Under the pieces are notes generated by a model, which saw only the letters and a program-made list of their open reading frames with translations, was not told where the DNA came from and made no database searches. This document shows positions 45,588 through 46,328 of a stretch of DNA of 46,328 nucleotides, in pieces; the first letter of the stretch is position 1; each line of letters starts with the position of its first letter. The stretch is from contig NZ_REBN01000270.1 of assembly GCF_007692705.1 (NCBI RefSeq), positions 1 to 46,328 of the forward strand, written 5' to 3'. Made by a program: the position numbers and the translations under genes. The DNA comes from Mongoliibacter sp. GTDB lineage: Bacteria; Bacteroidota; Bacteroidia; Cytophagales; Cyclobacteriaceae.

Positions 45588-46328
45588 ATGAATAATAGGC
45601 AACTATTTCTTAACCACCTTGCACAGACTACAGATTTTCCACTTTTAATAGAAATCGAAAAAGCAGAAGGAGTGTATATGTATGGCTCCGATGGCAAATC
45701 CTACTTAGATCTAATTTCAGGCATAGGGGTCAGTAATGTCGGTCATAGACATCCCAAAGTACTGGAAGCCATACATGCGCAGTTAGATAAATACCTGCAT
45801 CTGATGGTATATGGAGAATATGTTCAGAGTCCGCAGACACTATTGGCAAAGGCATTATGTGACACCCTCCCCCATGGTCTGGACAATGTGTACCTGGTCA
45901 ATTCGGGCAGTGAGGCCGTAGAAGGAGCTTTGAAACTTGCCAAAAGGTATACCAACAGGAGAGAGATCATCAGTTGTGTGGATGCCTATCACGGTTCTTC
46001 CCAAGGAGCTTTATCTGTAGGGGGTAATGAGATTTTTAAAAGAGCATATCGCCCATTATTGCCAGGTGTTAAAAATGTAGTCTATGGTAGCTTTCATCAA
46101 TTGGAAGAAATCACCAGTGAAACTGCAGCAGTCATTGTAGAAACCATTCAGGGAGAAGCTGGAATAAAGGTGGCCTGTAAAGAGTATTTTAAGGCGCTCA
46201 GAAATAGGTGTAATAAAACCGGTACCCTTTTGATTTTGGATGAAATACAGGCTGGCTTCGGAAGAACAGGTAAGTTCTGGGCTTTTGAGCATTTTGATAT
46301 TCAGCCGGATATTCTTGTATGCGCCAAA
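45588..46328 (+). CDS. Class III aminotransferase, partial (runs off the right edge)
   Basis: The first 247 codons of a PLP-dependent class III (acetylornithine/ornithine-type) aminotransferase are present and open to the window end. Features in order are I-S-G-I-G-V-S-N-V-G-H-R-H-P near 45-58, S-G-S-E-A-V-E-G-A near 107-115, the A-Y-H-G-S cofactor block near 144-148, and D-E-I-Q-A-G-F-G-R-T-G near 222-232. The last residue visible, K247 in V-C-A-K, is at the position of the PLP-binding lysine. The substrate cannot be fixed: acetylornithine, ornithine, 4-aminobutyrate or another amino donor are all possible. The start is the ATG at 45588. Confidence 0.9.
   Translation, partial: MNNRQLFLNHLAQTTDFPLLIEIEKAEGVYMYGSDGKSYLDLISGIGVSNVGHRHPKVLEAIHAQLDKYLHLMVYGEYVQSPQTLLAKALCDTLPHGLDNVYLVNSGSEAVEGALKLAKRYTNRREIISCVDAYHGSSQGALSVGGNEIFKRAYRPLLPGVKNVVYGSFHQLEEITSETAAVIVETIQGEAGIKVACKEYFKALRNRCNKTGTLLILDEIQAGFGRTGKFWAFEHFDIQPDILVCAK

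Overview
The window looks like the chromosome of a Bacteroidota bacterium, probably order Cytophagales and most likely near Cyclobacteriaceae. The evidence is moderate-to-low GC, A-rich leaders with few Shine-Dalgarno sequences, a candidate TAnnTTTG-type -7 box before the rhodopsin gene, a GlsA/GlsB lipid-acyltransferase pair, and a rhodopsin + lycopene cyclase + Blh cassette typical of light-exposed aquatic members. The species cannot be fixed from this sequence.

Layout. 1-4262: a STAS-domain protein coupled to RNase Z, a queuosine-precursor-type transporter, a bile acid:Na+ symporter-family protein and a PlsC-like acyltransferase, all on the plus strand. 4263-22773: a tightly packed plus-strand run of very large uncharacterised genes (2089, 1100, 1319 + about 947, and 642 codons; intergenic gaps of 3-6 bp). 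The first protein carries about 17 repeats of about 68 residues followed by a C-terminal region I recognise as DUF6603-like. The third and fourth ORFs appear to be one coding sequence split by a -1 frameshift at GGGAAAG (17991-17997), the heptamer used by phage lambda G/GT. This block is the best candidate for an undescribed system. 22774-22951: a strongly structured non-coding stretch ending in a terminator.

22940-35228: housekeeping genes: MnmH-like tRNA selenouridine synthase, HPPD, a phosphohexomutase, a small lipoprotein, an AspA/AstE-family zinc hydrolase, MurB, dCMP deaminase, a DUF202 protein, a TerC-family membrane protein, and a convergent Ppx/PPK1 pair for polyphosphate turnover. 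35356-37311: gyrB. 37690-40509: a proton-pumping (DTE-type) proteorhodopsin followed by lycopene beta-cyclase and beta-carotene dioxygenase, so the cell can make the pump's retinal from lycopene. An 11-bp inverted repeat lies over the likely rhodopsin promoter, and a 13-bp hairpin separates rhodopsin from the cyclase.

40506-42723 (minus): a three-gene operon with GlsA-like and GlsB-like acyltransferases (amino-acid lipid synthesis) and a CoA-binding protein. 42950-46328: an SDR oxidoreductase, an unknown secreted protein, an RlmI-like methyltransferase, and the start of a class III aminotransferase that runs off the right edge. I saw no tRNA, rRNA, CRISPR array, transposase or phage structural gene.
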